From Kiritimatiellales bacterium (GTDB taxonomy: Bacteria > Verrucomicrobiota > Kiritimatiellia > Kiritimatiellales > Pontiellaceae), in NCBI GenBank assembly GCA_030630445.1, contig DAOVNC010000191.1, positions 1 to 6,915 of the forward strand: 6,915 bases of DNA, written 5' to 3'. Made by a program: the position numbers and the translations under genes. Position 1 is the stretch's first letter. Every line of letters begins with the position of its first letter. Below the pieces are notes generated by a model that made no database searches, was not told the origin of the DNA, and saw only the letters and a list, made by a program, of their open reading frames with translations. Of the stretch, positions 6,340 through 6,915 are shown piece by piece.

Positions 6340-6507
6340 ATGATGATGAAAGCTAAGCAAGCCGCCCTCTATTTGGGCGTTTCGGTAAGATACCTGCACC
6401 AACTATCCCAACAGGGCAGAATCCCATACCACAAAATAAGCCCTCGATGCCTTGTATATAATTCTGGGGACTTGGATGACTTCCTCGGCAATTGCCGCAT
6501 AGCGTAG
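6340..6507 (+). CDS. Small excisionase-like helix-turn-helix protein
   Basis: This 55-residue protein is almost entirely one winged-HTH domain of the MerR/excisionase type (HTH_17-like). It shows AKQAALYLGVSVRYLHQLSQ (helix-turn-helix, residues 5-24), then GRIPYHK and a wing leading to a VYNSGDLDDFL ending (residues 39-49). Such proteins in mobile elements act as excisionases or recombination directionality factors, bending attachment-site DNA, or as small repressors. AAAGGA (6326-6331) lies 8 bases before the first of three consecutive ATGs, which favours 6340 as start. It follows the integrase on the same strand after 228 bp that hold its own candidate promoter. The palindromic repeats beginning 23 bp downstream are possible targets. 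The HTH family is well supported. The exact role is inferred from context. Confidence 0.75.
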   Translation: MMMKAKQAALYLGVSVRYLHQLSQQGRIPYHKISPRCLVYNSGDLDDFLGNCRIA

Positions 6508-6529
6508 GCGGTGACAGGGCAAATCTCCC

Positions 6530-6577
6530 AAGACGATAAGCACCAATTTTAATTTTCCGAAATTGCCTTAACGTCTT
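6530..6577. repeat. Palindromic unit 1 of a three-unit array
   Basis: AAGACGATAAG (6530-6540) pairs with CTTAACGTCTT (6567-6577), 10 of 11 positions. Inside, CAATTT (6544-6549) pairs with AAATTG (6560-6565) around a 10-base loop. The left arm sequence recurs exactly 60 bp later in unit 2. Confidence 0.65.
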
Positions 6578-6589
6578 CGGGATGCCCTT

Positions 6590-6637
6590 GAGACGATAAG
6601 GATTTGAAGTCGGAAATCTATATTCCTTATCGCCTCT
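6590..6637. repeat. Palindromic unit 2 of a three-unit array
   Basis: GAGACGATAAGG (6590-6601) pairs with CCTTATCGCCTC (6625-6636), 11 of 12 positions. An inner ATTT/AAAT stem (6602-6605, 6614-6617) closes an 8-base loop. Size and arrangement match unit 1. Confidence 0.65.
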
Positions 6638-6687
6638 AGGCTGAATCCAGAGCACCACCCATTTAACCCTTTGTTTATAGTGGCTAC

Positions 6688-6702
6688 AGGCAAACTATGC
6701 CT
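6688..6702. repeat. Small perfect inverted repeat between palindromic units
   Basis: AGGCA (6688-6692) and TGCCT (6698-6702) form a 5-bp stem around AACTA. Flanking GCT and AGC can extend it across a bulge. It overlaps the start of a doubtful 54-codon frame. Confidence 0.4.
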
Positions 6703-6861
6703 AGCAACCGCCTAAGACGATTAGGTTTCAAAGTGGTGGATATCAAATCGGTATCGTCTGGAGCAATTGCCCTTAACGTCTACTTACCTGCACCTGTGCT
6801 CCTGTGTGTTGGGATTGCTTCCTACACCTGTGCACATACAAATATAAGGAACAAATTATGA
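6697..6861 (+). CDS. Doubtful 54-residue ORF overlapping the next gene
   Basis: ATG at 6697 opens a 54-codon frame ending in TGA at 6859-6861, which overlaps the ATG of the next gene in the coupled form ATGA. The product would have a basic start (NRLRRLGFK) and a hydrophobic middle around residues 28-42 that could be a membrane segment. Against it, the ribosome site is poor (AGG at 6688-6690), the frame runs through palindromic unit 3 and the repeated CACCTGTGC sites, and the next gene has its own good ribosome site. More likely a chance frame in a control region. Confidence 0.2.
   Translation: MPSNRLRRLGFKVVDIKSVSSGAIALNVYLPAPVLLCVGIASYTCAHTNIRNKL
6714..6760. repeat. Palindromic unit 3 of a three-unit array
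   Basis: AGACGAT (6715-6721) pairs with ATCGTCT (6753-6759), and GGTTT (6724-6728) pairs with AAATC (6745-6749) including one G-T pair. The left arm AAGACGATTAGG resembles those of units 1 and 2. It is the most degenerate of the three, and CCTAA/TTAGG (6711-6725) offers an alternative local hairpin. Confidence 0.5.
6791..6833. promoter_or_regulatory. Repeated CACCTGTGC sites, candidate operator
   Basis: CACCTGTGC occurs at 6791-6799 and 6825-6833, with the related CCTGTGTG at 6801-6808. A loose promoter, TTGCTT (6815-6820) and TACAAA (6837-6842) with 16 bases between, would place the second copy in its spacer. This suggests control of the gene starting at 6858. Confidence 0.35.
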
Positions 6862-6915
6862 ATACGAAAACGAATATAGACATTGATTGGTATAAGGATC
6901 ATTCAACCCCATTTA
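6858..6915 (+). CDS. Start of an unidentified gene, cut by the window edge
   Basis: ATG at 6858 is preceded by AAGGA (6846-6850) with 7 bases between, a good ribosome site. The visible start reads MNTKTNIDIDWYKDHSTPF and continues past the end of the window. It is an element gene on the same strand as the integrase and the excisionase-like gene. Nineteen residues are too few to assign a family. The repeated sites just upstream suggest it has its own regulated promoter. Confidence 0.55.
   Translation, partial: MNTKTNIDIDWYKDHSTPF

Noticed and set aside
6353..6658. Minus-strand frame of 101 codons over the excisionase-like gene
   Set aside because: It covers the opposite strand of a recognisable HTH gene and two palindromes. 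Its product looks random.
6530..6760. CRISPR array
   Set aside because: The repeats are imperfect, unevenly spaced and palindromic throughout. There are no regular unique spacers and no cas genes.
6530..6781. Integron attC sites
   Set aside because: The hairpin array beside a tyrosine recombinase recalls attC, but the required RYYYAAC and GTTRRRY ends are not met (CCTTAAC begins with C). The integrase also lacks any sign of being IntI.

Overview
The window joins two kinds of DNA. The left two thirds (about 776-4743) is high-GC chromosomal sequence with three genes in a row on the minus strand. The right third (about 4794-6915) is AT-richer and looks like the start of an integrated mobile element that runs off the window. 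The organism cannot be named from this sequence alone. The style of the integrase and of the paired PAS-SpoIIE phosphatases would fit a member of the Verrucomicrobiota/Kiritimatiellota/Lentisphaerota group, but that is a low-confidence inference.

Positions 1-775 hold no convincing gene. The stretch is lower in GC than the adjoining genes and carries several small inverted repeats, a pair of related repeats about 90 bp apart and a run of 12 G.

Reading leftward from 4609, the chromosomal genes are a CyuA/CdsB-type L-cysteine desulfidase (iron-sulfur enzyme, TTG start), then two paralogous signalling phosphatases. Each phosphatase has an N-terminal PAS domain, a helical linker and a C-terminal SpoIIE/RsbU-type PP2C domain. 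The two phosphatase genes overlap by 8 bp and are probably co-translated. No anti-sigma kinase or anti-sigma antagonist is visible in the window, so their targets are unknown.

At 4743-4793 lies the 3' part of a tRNA-Arg (anticodon ACG) on the minus strand, complete from the anticodon stem to the CCA end but lacking the D-arm and 5' acceptor strand. A tyrosine recombinase gene starts about 120 bp away. This is the usual look of one end of an element integrated in the 3' end of a tRNA gene. The chromosome lies to the left. The element extends to the right, and its far end should carry the intact tRNA-Arg.

Inside the element, after the integrase, come a candidate promoter, an 11-codon leader ORF, a strong stem-loop, and a 55-codon excisionase-like HTH gene. 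Then follows about 350 bp of repeat-rich DNA with three similar imperfect palindromes of about 48 bp, and the first 19 codons of a further gene at the right edge. The small HTH protein next to an array of related palindromes suggests a control or recombination region for excision, replication or later element genes. This is an inference.
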